This document shows positions 36,040 to 47,876 of a stretch of DNA of 64,000 nucleotides, piece by piece (the stretch's first letter is position 1; each line of letters begins with the position of its first letter). The translations under genes were made by a program, and so were the position numbers. Below the pieces are notes generated by a model that saw only the letters and a program-made list of their open reading frames with translations, made no database searches and had not been told where the DNA came from. The stretch is from Torreya grandis (Eukaryota > Streptophyta > Pinopsida > Cupressales > Taxaceae), in assembly GCA_037957365.1 (NCBI GenBank), contig JARHVA010000157.1:3722501-3786500 (forward strand), written 5' to 3'.

Positions 36040-37300
36040 CAAATAGTATTTACTTAGTGGTATGATAACCTCATCCATTAATTTCTACATCAGATGTGTC
36101 CTCCTAAGCTTAACTAAGAAAAACTAAGGGCTTTACAGTTGAAATCATCCCATTACATGTTAAATAAGGGAGTCTTATACCATAAAAACTATGAAGGAAT
36201 TTATCTCAGATGTGTACAACTAGGATTAGGGCTGATGAGATCATGATAAATTTTCATTGTAAACTTAGTAGTGGTCATCCTTTAGGTAGTGCAATAATGT
36301 ATATAATATTAAGAACTAGGTATTATTGGCCCACAATCTTCAAGGATGCTCATCATCATATTTGAATATGCCATGAGTTCCAAGTATTTATGAATAAGGA
36401 AGTACATGTAGCTATGCCTTTATAACAAGTCATAAAGTTCATACCATTTTCCCAATGGGGGCTTAATTTCATTGGTATCATCAACCTCAACTCTTATAAA
36501 GGACATCAGTTTGTTCTCATAGCTAGTGATTATTTAACTAGATGATTGAAGTAATGGTGACTAAAAATTTTCAACTAAGAAAGTGATCAAGTTCCTTAAG
36601 AAGAATATTATCATAAGGTTTCAAAACCCTTTCTCTCTTTTGTGTGATAATATGCCTACATTTTATTCAATTGAGTTCATCAAATGGGCTATGAAAACAA
36701 AATTAATTTAAATCTCTCCTCCAACTTCTACCATCAAGACAATGGACAGGCAGAGTTAACAAAGAAAGACCTTATTGATGCCATAAATAAGTTTACTATA
36801 GATAATCCAAGTAATTAGAATTCATTATTAAAATATGCCTTATGGGCCAGTTGAACTAGACAAAATCAAGCCATAAAAATTTCATCATTTCTTTTTGTAA
36901 ATGGATAATAGCTAATGTTTCCCATTTCATTGATGATTCCCACATATCCATTTATGTAGGATTACATGGGAGAAGATGACCATGTATATTCCAGATTATT
37001 GAACATCTTAAAAATGGAATATATTAGAGACAAATCCTTACGTAACTTCAAAAAACACCAAGATATAATGAAGAGATGGTTCAATGAGAGATATAAAATC
37101 AAGGTGTTCAAAATCTCAGATCTAATCATGTTATGGGATAAAATATATGAAATGAGAAAGTAACATTCCAAATTAGATCCTTTGTGGATTGGCACTTTGT
37201 ATGTATTTGAAATATTGGGATGTAATGCCTTCAAGATGAAGGATTTTCAAGGAAATGATCTCTCTTTGCCTATGAAAGGACAATTCTAAAAGCATTACTT
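36040..37300 (+). pseudogene. Element E integrase
   Basis: The zinc region is near 36,230-36,390 (ICHEF at the second Cys pair). The core reads FSQWGLNFIGIINLNSYKGH near 36,448-36,510, IASDYLTR, LLCDNM near 36,640, and QDNGQAELTKKDLIDAINKF near 36,735. Later come YALWAS, an open piece 36,966-37,163 with NILKMEYIRDKSLRNFKKHQ, WFNERYKIKVFKISDLIML and WIGTLYVFEILG. This matches Tat integrase through its C-terminal end. The first catalytic Asp is Asn (WGLN); the second Asp and the Glu remain. Coding fades by about 37,300. Confidence 0.82.
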
Positions 37301-39430
37301 CTAGGTTATGCCATCCAAGTTCATCATGGATTAACTATAGGTTTTAGTTTAGGATTAATGTTGTCTAAAATTAAAGTTAGATTATTTTCTTTTAGTTTGT
37401 TTATTTTCTTATTTACTTGTTGTTTTGTTGTTTTTTTATCTACCTTTTTTTGGCATTGTTCCCTTTTGCTATTTTCTATCATTCTATGAATTTTGAATAG
37501 GTGTCTTAGTGGGATACTTATGCAAAAATATCTTTTTTAACATTATTTTATTTATTGATTCCTTTCTTCCCTAAGAAACATAGCACTCAAAACCTTGTAC
37601 ACTACTAAATTAGCTAAATAAGCAATAAATCAAATGTAAAGAGTTTAAAATTTGGAAGGTTTGATTCTATTTTAGATAGCCAATACCATGGTATAATGTT
37701 TAATATTTTTAAATTGGAATGAGATAGTTGTTTTAAGAATTATCATGTAAATGGATGGTAAATAACCCAATGGAGGAATCCAAGAAACAATGGAGGGAGG
37801 ATTGGGTGAAAATATTGGAGATTATAGGGTAGTAACTACAATAAATCTTGGAATGCAAAGATATATGGGTAAGGAAGACTTTTTAGGGCTTTTTTCCTAT
37901 GTCAATAGATAGTTTAAGTGGCCTTGATGGTGGTTTAGATTAGGTGGTAGTGTTGGCAGTGGACATTACCTAATTTTATTCAACCCTATTGGTATGTGAG
38001 TCTTGTATATCTATAGATAACCCTAATCCCTCCATGAGGGTGGCATTCAGGAAGTGGGTGGTAGTAAAGCTTATTTTCTTCCTACTTCACCTTTGCTTCC
38101 TTTATTTGGTTGAGTTTTACTTCTTCCTTGCAGATCAGTGGGTTTAAACAACTTAAAGTATAGGGTGCAGAGGTTTTTCGTGTTAATGAACATCAGGTGG
38201 AAAACAAAGTTTAAACTAAGCATTTTATTTTTTGTTAAGCATTTTGGGGGGAGGCATCTTGGGCTGAGGTGACATTTTGGGTCGTTGAGGGCTAGGTTTT
38301 CCCTTTCCTACTTTATGGCCAAAGGGTTTGGTCTTTACACCCATGGCTCTTTATCATTGTTTATTTTCTCCATTTTAGGTGGGAGTGGTTATAGGAGTGG
38401 CCACAAAAGTGTGTATGTCTTTACCTTGAATTTCCTTTTATGTGTGGTTATTTTGTCACCTTTTATAGTTGTGTTGGTTTCTCCATTCCTATTAAAGCTT
38501 GGAGTGATAGTTTCACTAGGGGCTCCCTCAAGGACAAGTGGTTTTTTATATTTTCCATGGTTTATCCTAGCACTTCATTTTTGCTTATTAAGCTTTATAA
38601 GGACATTTTGTCTTCCACTGCATCAAAGTGTATGTAAGGTCAAGTTTATATTTTTTCCTTGTCCCTATCATGATTGATAATCCTAGTGGTCAAGGACAAT
38701 GTGTGCATGGTATATATGGTTTATATTAAATTTTGAATAAGTTGGTGCTTCTTTCAAATATGTTTTTCTATTTATTTGGATTGTTATGGTTTTCCACATT
38801 GGATCTAGATTCAATCCCTTGCTCTGGCTCTAGATTTGGCCCTTATTTGTTTATCAAATTTGGGTCTAGAACCTATCAATATCATTTTCTAGTGAGAGAT
38901 TAAGGGAAAATTTGGATACCTGCTTCTCCTAGTCTTCATTTTTTAGTTTTGTGTAATTATTTACACCCTAGTTCCACTTTGATTTTGTCTTTGGACTTGG
39001 GCAGAGTGTTTCTGATGTATCTTTTTGTTAGTCTCTAGTTTTTAGTATGTGATAGTTTTTTGGTATTATTTTCATTCTTATTGTGGGTTAGGATTTGTGG
39101 AGTATACCTTAATTATTTTGGTTTGTTTTTAATTCTAGTATTTGGCCTCGGGGTTTGTTCCTTGGCATTTTTTGAACTACCCATTTTTGGTGTTAGCTTC
39201 TTTTATGAAAAAGTTTAGTTTACACTCCTAACTTCTTCATTTTTTCTCGATCTTGATATATGAATGGGTGAGGACCCTTTTTTGAACCCTCAATATCTAT
39301 TAAAAAATAAATATCATGTAAATTAATAACATATTTTAGAAAAAAATTAGGGATTTTAGAAAGACTAATAAAGTTGTTTTGGCCAGTCAAGAATCAAGGA
39401 TAGAGGAAAATTTGTTTTTTAACCACAAAA
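37300..39430 (+). other. 3' part of element E and 5' flank/leader of the LINE
   Basis: No conserved domain is seen. 37,300-37,500 is T-rich sequence after the integrase. The ORF 38,285-38,677 (130 codons, plus) is hydrophobic only because the region is T-rich, and I do not recognise it. The boundary between element E and the LINE is not visible. A LINE ORF1 with zinc knuckles was looked for and not found here. Confidence 0.4.
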
Positions 39431-39439
39431 AATTATACT

Positions 39440-40010
39440 AGAGTGAAGCTAAAATGGTTTATATCAACATCTCAAGAGCTTCAAGAGGTCTGATAACTTT
39501 TTGGGATCCTAAATTTCTAATGGGTCAACCCATCCTCAAGACTCAACACCATGTATCAATTCTTTTTACTGATTGTATTGATAAAAAGCAATGGATTTTT
39601 TTAATGTATATGCTCCTAATACTAGGGCTACATGTAGAAAATTATGGGAGGATATTAGATATTTTAGAAGTAATTGCAAAGATATCCCTTGAATTATAAC
39701 AAGAGACTTTAATTCTCATCTTCATTCATGAGATAAAAAATGAGGAAATATAGTTTGTATGGATGCCATGGATGATTTTTATTCTTTGATTACTAATATA
39801 GGTTTGATGGATTTAAAACTTAGGGGATATAAATATACATGGAAAAATTAAGGCTCGGTGATAATCTTATCTAATGCAGATTAGATAGAGTCTTTATCTC
39901 TTTAGAGTGGCTACAATTCAAAGATTTGTCTCTTAAAACTCTTTCAAACATTGGTTCAGATCATTCTCCATTGAAATTGAATATCTTAGATCATAAGGAC
40001 AAAGAAAATA
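39440..40010 (+). pseudogene. LINE endonuclease domain
   Basis: The plus frame 39,454-39,699 reads SRASRGLITFWDPKFLMGQP, and a neighbouring frame near 39,605-39,690 carries the N-x-Y-A-P-N-T-R segment. RDFNS near 39,702, MDAMDDFYSLITNIGLMDLK near 39,760-39,820, YKYTWKN and SDHSPLKLN near 39,958-39,985 follow. These are landmarks of the plant LINE endonuclease that nicks target DNA for priming. The GDFN motif has become RDFN. Two frame changes are needed to read through it. Confidence 0.82.
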
Positions 40011-40369
40011 GGTATCCTTTTCATATGGAAAATATGTGGTTCATGCACCCTGACATCCATGAGATAATTCAGAGTGGTGGATAAAGAATGGCAGTGGTTT
40101 GGCTTTATTTAATCTTGCTAAGAATTTCAAAAAGGTAAAAATTAAGATCAAACAATGGAACAAATAGGTTTTTTGGAATGTTCATTTGTTAAAAATAGCC
40201 CTTAAAGCTGATATTTTGAAGATAGAAAAGGAAATTGAGGAGAAGGGATATGAACTAGAGATTCAAAATAGATAAAAATAGTTATTATGTAATTATCATA
40301 TCCCTGCTAGGGAAGAAACTCTATAGAGGCAAAAATCTATAAATAATTAGCTTAAGGTAGGTGACAAAA

Positions 40370-41500
40370 ACACTTGGTTTTTCCATTTGTCTACCTTAAA
40401 TCATAAGAAACATAATGCTATTAAGGAGATAATCAATAATTAGGGTCAACTATCATCTGATCCTGATGAGATTAACCAAGCAAGTGTTTTATTTTATAAG
40501 AATTTATACAAAAATGATTTCAAGAGTATTGGTTTTGAACAAAAAAATTTATATGGGATTCCTAAATTGATTAACCAGGAGGATAATGATATGCTTAAAA
40601 TTGTTACAACAAATGAAGATCTAAAATTTTTGCTATCCAAGATGAGTTCAAATAAGGCTCAAGGACTAAATGGAATACCAATAGCTTTTTTCAAAAAATT
40701 TGGGGACATAATTGGGGATGGCATGGTCACAACAGTGAATGAAGTCTTAGAAACTAGGCAGCTGCTTAAAGAGTTCAATCATACCTTTTTAATACTTATA
40801 CCTAAGAAAGAAGGGGATATTATTTTCTTAGATTTACATCCTATTATCCTATGAAATTATTTATCTAAGATCATTACCAATTTTATAGCTTTGAGGATGC
40901 AAATAAGCATGGAAAATATATCCAATCTCAAAAGGGAGGTTTTGTTCTAGGTAGACAAATTCAAGATGGAATGATTGTGTTTCATGAAGCAATCCACTCC
41001 ATGGAAAAAAATTAAATGGAAACTATGGTCCTTAAATTGGATATGCCCAAGGCATACGATAGACTACATTGGACTTTTCCAGATAGAGTTATGGAACAAT
41101 TTAGTTTCATTGATAAATTTAGAAAAAATATTAGAGTGTGTATAACCACTTCCATGTTTTATATGTTAGTTAATGGGGTGGCCCAAGGGTTATTCAAGAG
41201 TTATAAAGGAGTATGATAATGAAACCCCCTATCCCCATTCTTATTCATCATTATGGTGGAATCATTGAGCATATACATATATAAGGCTTTATCTGCCACA
41301 CAATTAACAGGTTTTAAATCAGCTAGGTTTGTAGATCTGGTGACTCATCCGTAGTTCATGGATGACACTATTTTATTATCCTAAGCTTCTATGTATGAAT
41401 CTAGAATTATTAAAAATATTTTGGTGATATATGAAAAAGTGTCTAACCAAAAAATAAATTATTAAAAGAGTTTCATCTACTTCTTTAATACTCTGGTAGC
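40370..41500 (+). pseudogene. LINE reverse transcriptase domain
   Basis: NTWFFHLSTLNHKKHNAIKE near 40,372 is the segment before RT. The 95-codon frame 40,567-40,854 has LSKMSSNKAQGLNGIPIAFF, then FNHTFLILIPKKEGD. The frame 41,016-41,216 has VLKLDMPKAYDRLHW and MLVNGVAQGLFKSYKG. FMDDTILLS at 41,355-41,381 is the catalytic x-x-D-D box and is intact. It is an RVT_1 domain of the plant L1 type. Stops occur at several Gln and Arg positions, so it is inactive. Confidence 0.88.
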
Positions 41501-41699
41501 TAGATAATCTAGGATAACTACTCTTCTAGAATGTCAAATCAAGGAAATTCCTTCCTCTTACCTGGGAATACCTCACATTAGAAACCAGATTTAGGTGGTA
41601 GCCTAGAATCCTTTGATATAGAGATTCTAAAAGAAGCTCATAGGATGGAAAGGTAAGCGTCTTTCTCAGGTTGGCAAGGTAGTTTTCATTAAGAGTGTT

Positions 41700-42370
41700 T
41701 TATAAAGTCTATCGGTATACATCCTTTCATTGTAATATTTTCCTAAAGGAGTGGAGGATAAAATAATTAAGATTCAAAGAAACTTCATTTGGATTGGGAT
41801 GGAAGAAAAAAAAAATTACCTCGTAGTGTGGAGTAAAGTTTGTGCTAAAAAAAGGTATGACGGGCTTGGTATTAGAAATCTACAGCTGATCAATAAATCC
41901 CTCATTTCTAAATTTCTTTTGAGATTCATCACAATGAAATTAGTTTGGGGTAAGATTTTATCTTTTAAATACATTGAAGGGAGAGATCTGATCTCCATTC
42001 TGGTTAGGAAATAATTTGTGAGGGGATTGCACATCTAAAACTTATTAATTGCCAATATGGAGTTGATAAATATAGGCTATGAATGGTTAATAAGAAATGG
42101 AATTAAGGTTGACTTTTAGCATGACAAATAGAGCATTGATTCAACTCTATATTAGAGTGATATAGATTTACATCTTTAGGAGATCATGAGGTATAAATAT
42201 GGCAATAAGGTGGTCAATTATTGGCAACAACTGGAGGGAGTTAAAAGATGGAAAAATATGACCTTGGATAACTTAAATCAAGAAGACACTTTGAAGATAG
42301 TAGAAATAAATGATTTGTTTCAAAATGTTCACATTCCAGGTGTAGATAGAGAATACCAACTGGTCTAGAT
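41700..42370 (+). pseudogene. LINE RT-to-zinc-finger connecting region
   Basis: Two open pieces (41,751-42,014 and 42,186-42,368) read IQRNFIWIGMEEKKNYLVVW, then SKVCAKKRYDGLGIRNLQLI, and GNKVVNYWQQLEGVKRWKN. This is the thumb/connection region found between RT and zf-RVT in plant LINEs (F-x-W-x-G ... W-x-x-V-C-x-P-K-x-x-G-G-L-G-I-R). The antisense frame is a shadow. Confidence 0.75.
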
Positions 42371-42479
42371 TGACTCATTCGATGGCTAGTATAGAGTAAA
42401 ATTGGGTTATGATTTAATTTCTCAAAAACAAGATATTAATGTAACTTGTGAAAGTGTTTGGGATTAATGTCTTACTCTA

Positions 42480-42715
42480 AAAATAAGTTTTTTTATTATG
42501 GGTGGTGATTCAAAATAAAATCCTAATAGTTGATAATCTTAAGAAAAGAGGATGCATTATTATCAACAAGTATGTGTTGTGTGAAGAGGAGAATGAATCA
42601 GTATTTCATTTATTAGCTAGCTACTCCTTCACTCAAAAAGTTTGGAGTTATTTCATTGCAAAATTCAATATTTTGTGGGTGAAATCAAGCTCCCTAATGG
42701 AATTTTGGTAGTCTT
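42480..42715 (+). pseudogene. LINE zf-RVT domain
   Basis: The piece 42,502-42,711 reads NKILIVDNLKKRGCIIINKY, then VLCEEENESVFHLLASYSFT, then QKVWSYF. It matches the zinc-binding zf-RVT module (L-x-x-R-G ... C-x-x-C ... E-x-x-x-H-L-x-x-x-C ... x-W). The first Cys of the CxxC pair (now Tyr in KYVLC) and the Cys after HLL (now Tyr in ASYSF) are lost. Confidence 0.8.
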
Positions 42716-43005
42716 GGAGATGTCCATTCCAAAATGTACATCTCAAGAATTTTTGGAACTTGACTCTGCCTCACATAATTTGGGGGATTTGGGGAGAACA
42801 AAATAATAGAATTATTAGGGGAAAAAGATGCAACAGTAAGGTAACCTCAAAAAGAATTTTTAATCTCATCAAAGAAAATTACAGGTATGTTCATATTAAA
42901 AAAGGTAAAAATATTCTTCCCTTTGAATAAATCCTAGCTCTTAATTAGTAAATATATTCCTCAAAGTTAGGGAATCCATATCCTAAGGATGAAATTAGGA
43001 AAAAA

Positions 43006-43445
43006 ATGAAGTGTAAACCTCCTCTTGAAGTTTGGATGAAGCTCAATTTTTATGGAGTTTTTAAAGGAAACCTAGGGGCAGTGGGTGGAAGTGGTATTAT
43101 CAGATATCATAAGGGTAATTTAGTTATTGATTATGTAGGAGACATGGGGGTGTGGTCAAATCATTGGATGGAAGCTCTAATAACATTATGGGGAATAAAA
43201 TTAACTAAATAACTAAATGTTTAAAACTTATTGGTGGAGGGAGACTCACTGAATATTATGAATTATTTGTTTGGGAAAAATGCCATTAGATGGTCTATAA
43301 AGCTTTTTATAGATGAAGCTATATTCATGTTGAACTCTTTTCAAAGGTGAGCATTGATCATACATATAGGGAAGGGAATGGAATAGCTGACTGGTTCACA
43401 AATAAGGGAGTCAATAATGTGGGTTTTATAACTTGGAAGGCCATG
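43006..43445 (+). pseudogene. LINE RNase H domain
   Basis: The open piece 43,006-43,212 reads PPLEVWMKLNFYGVFKGNLG, then GGSGIIRYHKGNLVID and SNHWMEALITLWGIKL. It continues after a stop with VEGDSLNIMNYLFGK near 43,235 and EGNGIADWFTNKGV near 43,375 (EGN where R-E-G-N is usual). This is the RNase H found at the end of ORF2 in plant LINEs. The first catalytic Asp (NFDG) is Tyr (NFYG). Confidence 0.85.
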
Positions 43446-43481
43446 AGGATCTCCTTAGGGAGTTGTTATTAAAGGTTAAAA

Positions 43482-44430
43482 ATGAAGGAAATATTAATGT
43501 TGTTAATATTATGCATATGGGTGAATCCTCAAATTATTAGATGTGTCTTAGGTGGTTCTAAGGTGAGTAGTCAGGGACTCACTTATTTTGATATAAATTT
43601 TAGAGGTTTAAAGGAGAATTTTTTTGATGCTCCAAAACAACTCTTAAATGACCAAAATACATCTTCCAGTTGTAGTTCATCCTAGTTCATTCGGGTGAAT
43701 TTTGATAGTAGGTTTACTTGGAGTGGATGTGAAGGAAATAATATGGGTTTACCAAATAGAATTAAACTAAAATTATATTTGAAAGTTAGGAAAAATGAAA
43801 CAGTATGGGTAGATCTACAAGTTGGTGGCTTTGTGGGTTTTATAGAGAAGATAGAAGGTTTTGACAAGCATTTCTCAATCTTGTTCACGAAGTCATGGGA
43901 GGACAGGTTACTCACCATCAATGGAGTAACTCTAGACATTATTAGGGAGCTCATTTCCTATGTGACTAGATTGGTGATTGAGGAAATGAAGAGTTATTCT
44001 ACATCAAGAGATTTCAAACTAGACAAAGAGGCATTTCTAGAGGAAGGAGAGCAATTGGAGCAACTGCACAATGGTTTTGAGAGGGAATCCTTACCTAGGC
44101 CATTTACAAAGGTTATTTTCCATTTAATGATGTACATCACCTTGGAAGGTAGGTACAATGTTGTGAGATGGTCCCTATTTATAATGTTAAATTATTTTAG
44201 GCATGGTGTGCCTTTTAGTCTCCTTTTTTATCTTAAAATCTATGGAGGTGTCAATTCTAAAATTTAAACATGGAAATTACTCCACTCCTAGAAATGTGGG
44301 AGTAATATATGTAATTTTCAATAATTTAAAAGGCATGAATCAAATCATGTATAATATCCCACAAACCCGAAAGGAAAATCTTAAGGAAGGGCCTACTGAT
44401 AGTAGAAAAATAAAAAAAAAGTGTGGATAA
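43482..44430 (+). pseudogene. Unknown ORF downstream of LINE RNase H, left part
   Basis: Two pieces in one frame, 43,482-43,685 and 43,695-44,267, are separated by a single stop (in SCSSS|FIRVNF). They form the longest near-open reading frame in the window. The core reads GFVGFIEKIEGFDKHFSILF, then TKSWEDRLLTINGVTLDIIR, then MYITLEGRYNVVRW and MLNYFRHGV. A frameshift near 44,215 moves it to 44,203-44,430. I recall similar proteins of unknown function in plant repeats, with an I-T-L-E-G-R-x core, but cannot name a family. Position right after RNase H suggests a third LINE ORF or the first ORF of an abutting element. It is cut off at 44,506 by element G. Confidence 0.6.
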
Positions 44431-44506
44431 AGTGTCCTAGGAGTCTGAATAGGGTCTCTAGGAACAATGAAGAGAAAAAAAAAACATTAGGATAATATTA
44501 AGAAAT

Positions 44507-45370
44507 TATAGATGATTTTTTGAGCTCTATGGATTAAATCATGCAATTTAATCAACCCAAATAACCAACTACCTAGTTAAAGTGATAGAGCCATTAAGAC
44601 CAAATGCAATGGATGAATAAACACTAATTCAAAACAACATTAGAATTTGAAATCTAAGTCCCCTACACCATGATCAAATATAATGTAAAATAAAAAGTGA
44701 TTGAGATTGGATTGATACACCTTGGACTCAAACTTTGACACTATGATGTTGTTTGATCAAGGATTGTTGATGAAGGATGCTTGGACATTAATTTGCTATG
44801 GGTTCCTAAGATGGTTCCAATGGAGGAGAGGAGTGGTTTAAATAGAAATAGGAGGAGAAGATCAATGGTGTAGATTCAAACATGGATAAAGGAGATCAAG
44901 GATTGAGGATTGTTTAAGGAATTTAAAATTCATTGGAAGCCTCTATATTTAGAGGCTTCTAGACAGGAGGGGTGAGAGTAGGGAAGGTTCTAGATTTATA
45001 GGGTTCTAAAATCTTTCTTAGGGTGTAATTAGGATTAGGGATGGATTATATAGGGGTTATGTGAGTGATTAGATACTAGGGATGGAAGAGATCCTAGTCA
45101 TAGGCTAGTAGGTGGGTAGGTGGGTCATGGTAATTTAAAATTCCCAAATAATAGGTAAGTGGGGTTAGATTAGGATAATGAGGATTTAGGATAAATTAAT
45201 TGATTGGTGGGGATGAATAAGGTTAGTATATGAGAAATAATAGAGGGGATATTTGATAAATTACTAAGAAGGGAAATATATTAGTGGGATAAATTAGATA
45301 AGAAGATTTAGTGTTGACTAATAATAATATTAGTGACATTAATTGAAGAGAGTGAATTTAAATGCATACA
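44507..45370 (-). repeat. Element G 3' LTR (left copy)
   Basis: It starts TATAGATGATTTTTTGAGCT (TG changed to TA) and ends AATGCATACA. It shares long blocks with 61,178-62,017, including CTCTATGGATTAAATCATGC, GACCAAATGCAATGGATGAA, ATTGATACACCTTGGACTC, GGATTGTTGATGAAGGATGC and CCTAATTATA-like GT-rich segments. Confidence 0.92.
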
Positions 45371-45390
45371 TTTTTCCCCTCTTTGCAAGG
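45371..45390 (-). promoter_or_regulatory. Element G polypurine tract
   Basis: The plus strand TTTTTCCCCTCTTTGCAAGG follows the CA end of the left LTR, so the element strand carries AAAGAGGGGAAAAA just before it. Confidence 0.8.
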
Positions 45391-45445
45391 GCATTATGAG
45401 TGAGTGAAGTAGGAGTAATGATATTTCAAAGAAAAACCATGTCAT

Positions 45446-45556
45446 GTATGTTAGTAGATGATGTTAGTGGATATGATGTCATAGATGTTAGTAGATGATG
45501 TTAGTGGATATGATTTCATAGATGTTAGTATATGATGTTAGTGGATATGATGCCCT
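45446..45556. repeat. 37-bp tandem repeat, three copies
   Basis: The unit GATGTTAGTAGATGATGTTA followed by GTGGATATGATGTCATA recurs with a 37-bp period, with TTAGTAGATG at 45,451 and 45,488 and TTAGTATATG at 45,525. It lies near the 3' end of the element G interior. Confidence 0.9.
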
Positions 45557-46890
45557 CTCAAAGGGACATGCTGGGAAGAATGAGATGGATGGCCACTTGA
45601 AATAAGAAGTGAGGGTTGGGATGATATGGATAGATAAAGGGTTGGGATGCTATATGTAAGATAGAATATGAAGATGAATTTGACTTGAGAAATGAGCTAC
45701 AAATTGATGATGCCCTTGGCAAGGACACATGTATAGGGACTAGAGATGATTGGGTCATGATTATTGACACATCTCAAGTGGGAATCAACCATAACATGAT
45801 GATGATAAGATTAAAATACCACAATATCTAGATGTATCTGAAGAGAGGATGCATGTAAGAGAGAGCTATAGGCTAGGATAAGATGATGATTTAATAATGA
45901 TGGGTGTAGCTCAAAACTAAATTTGAATGATGTGATGAAGATGATGATAGAGAATAATTGATATGATCAAGAGACCAATGAGTAGTGATGATTCCCCTAG
46001 CAAAGACACATGCAAGGGAGAGAGAGAGAGGAGATAGTGGTCAAGTTATTATTGGGCATCGAAAAGTGGCCAAGTGTTGCCTACATAGTCTAAAAAGACC
46101 TTAAGAAGATGTAGTTCTGACTAGAGGATAAAGGATGATGATAAAGATAATTAGTGATTAGAGGATGTTGTTAGTGATGAGATAAGGATAAAATATTGGA
46201 TATTATTCAAATAGTACAAGAGGATTAGATTAGTAATGGGAAAGAGGATGGATGAGACAATTAGATGACTGATGGAGATGATCAAGCTATCACAATTATC
46301 ATAAGGCTCATCATAATCTAAGCAATCCAATGAATATATCACTTGGAAATTTTCCCCATCATATAGACATGACTAAGAGAATGTGGTGCCAAAGTGCATG
46401 TGCAAGTAGCAAACTCTGCATCCTCGAGGGCACTTTTGGTGTCCTTATAGCATCCTTTTTCATTGCCTAATAGGAAAAAAGACATGATACAAACAAAAAA
46501 TTAATACAAATAAGATATATAGACAATAAAATAATGCAAATAAGACAAACAAGTAACACACACGAGTATCTACATGCAGTGTCTTAATGTCTTATCTAAG
46601 GATGGGATGAGTGATTGGGGGATGGGTTGGACTAGGACAATCATGATATGATTGTGGACTTAGGATAGACTTGGATTTGGATAGGATTATCATGATTAGG
46701 ATTAAGATGAAGTGATTCCCTGAGATTAGGATGGAAGGTTGGATGATGTGATAATGGTCTTTGAATATAGATTTGGGCATGAAATCAAATCAAAAAGTGA
46801 ATAAGGAAGATGGTTTAGAAAAGTGATGACCAAGGATTACCAATATACAAGGCCCTATAAGAGTTCAATCTAGCAAGGAAACTAGGAGAT

Positions 46891-47050
46891 GATGGGATCA
46901 AATACCTTTCATACTAGCAAAATAGTGATTGGGTGGGTGCTAGGTATGAAGAGGCAATGATAAATACAGTGATGGGATCAAATACCTTCCACACTAGCAA
47001 AGAGGTGATGTGATAGGTGTTATGTGTGAAAAGTCATTGATAGGGAAATG
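46891..47050. repeat. 80-bp direct repeat, two copies
   Basis: GATGGGATCAAATACCTT starts at 46,891 and 46,971. Each copy continues with ACTAGCAAA and a GGTG(C/T)TA-G-TATGAA-like segment. A third, more distant copy of the second half lies at about 50,650-50,700. Confidence 0.8.
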
Positions 47051-47789
47051 ATGGGTGCTAAATTAAATTCTTTGACAAATTTATGCATGTTAATAACACT
47101 TATTCAAAAGGATGAGGAAGATATGGGGAGATGGGTGACCACTAAGATTATTTTTCAAGAGTAAATGTTATATCTAAGGATGACATATGGGAACATAGAA
47201 AAATGACATATAGATGGATATTAGATGGTATGGATATGGATGTGACTAGGGGATTAGGCATAAGACAAGACACCATGGATTAGGATTTTTAGCTTTTTCA
47301 AATTTTATGATTTTTAGGCTTTTTTACATATTTCAATTTTAGGGCTTTTTTGGAATATGTATGTATACTATACAAATGGGGTTACTAGAAAAGGGAATAC
47401 CAGGCCTAAAAACCAAGATATAGATGGATAGACTGATGGATAAGTGATAAGAGGATGAGGGTGAGGTGGAAAAAGAAGGGACTATGGATTGCAAATGACC
47501 ACATTGTGAAGGAAATAGATGTTTAGTTGCCTGAGTGTCCATTAGAGGATATACCAAGATCATCTAAGAAAAAGTTTCAAGACACCTTCCACTTCCTTAT
47601 GAAGGCCAAGACTAGAAGCAATGTGATGTAATGGTAGATGATGAATTAGACCAATAGATAAGCTAGACATGGATGGGTGATATAGATAAGATTGACGAGG
47701 GATGAGACTAGTATGAATGTATTGATAGAGAATATGAAATGGATAGATTTTTCCTCCAAGTGTTGATGTATAATATAGATAATAAATTA

Positions 47790-47876
47790 TTTTACCATGA
47801 TACCGAAAACTAGTTTTCATTATGGTACTTGCCCAAGGTGCCAAAAGACTAGTTTTTACCATTGGATGAATGATTT
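47790..47876. repeat. Two successive imperfect inverted repeats
   Basis: The first is centred on the perfect 14-bp palindrome GAAAACTAGTTTTC (47,805-47,818), with flanking arms TACCATGATACC and ATTATGGTA that also pair. About 30 bp on, CCAAGGTGCCAAAAGACTAG is followed by TTTTTACCATTGG, a diverged second unit with the same design. Both could form hairpins. Confidence 0.65.

Larger units (their letters stand above)
39430..44430 (+). mobile_element. LINE (non-LTR retrotransposon), plus strand
   Basis: A plant L1-like element with domains in standard ORF2 order: apurinic endonuclease (about 39,440-40,000), reverse transcriptase (40,560-41,500), zf-RVT (42,480-42,715) and RNase H (43,006-43,440). 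An ORF of unknown function follows. The LTR element G interrupts it at 44,507. The likely 3' continuation resumes at 62,018 and may end near 62,945 in a short A run after GGGACCCTAGTTC. Its own target duplication was not found. Confidence 0.85.

Noticed and set aside
33370..37300. Endogenous pararetrovirus (caulimovirid) as source of the RT
   Set aside because: The RT is followed by a gypsy integrase and preceded by a Tat-type protease and aRNH; no movement protein or coat protein is seen.
38285..38677. 130-codon plus-strand ORF with hydrophobic segments, possible membrane protein
   Set aside because: Hydrophobicity follows from T-rich DNA, there is no homologous pattern I know, and it lies between two decayed retroelements.
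45446..45556. Possible CRISPR-like array
   Set aside because: Units are directly tandem with no spacers, and the setting is a plant retroelement.
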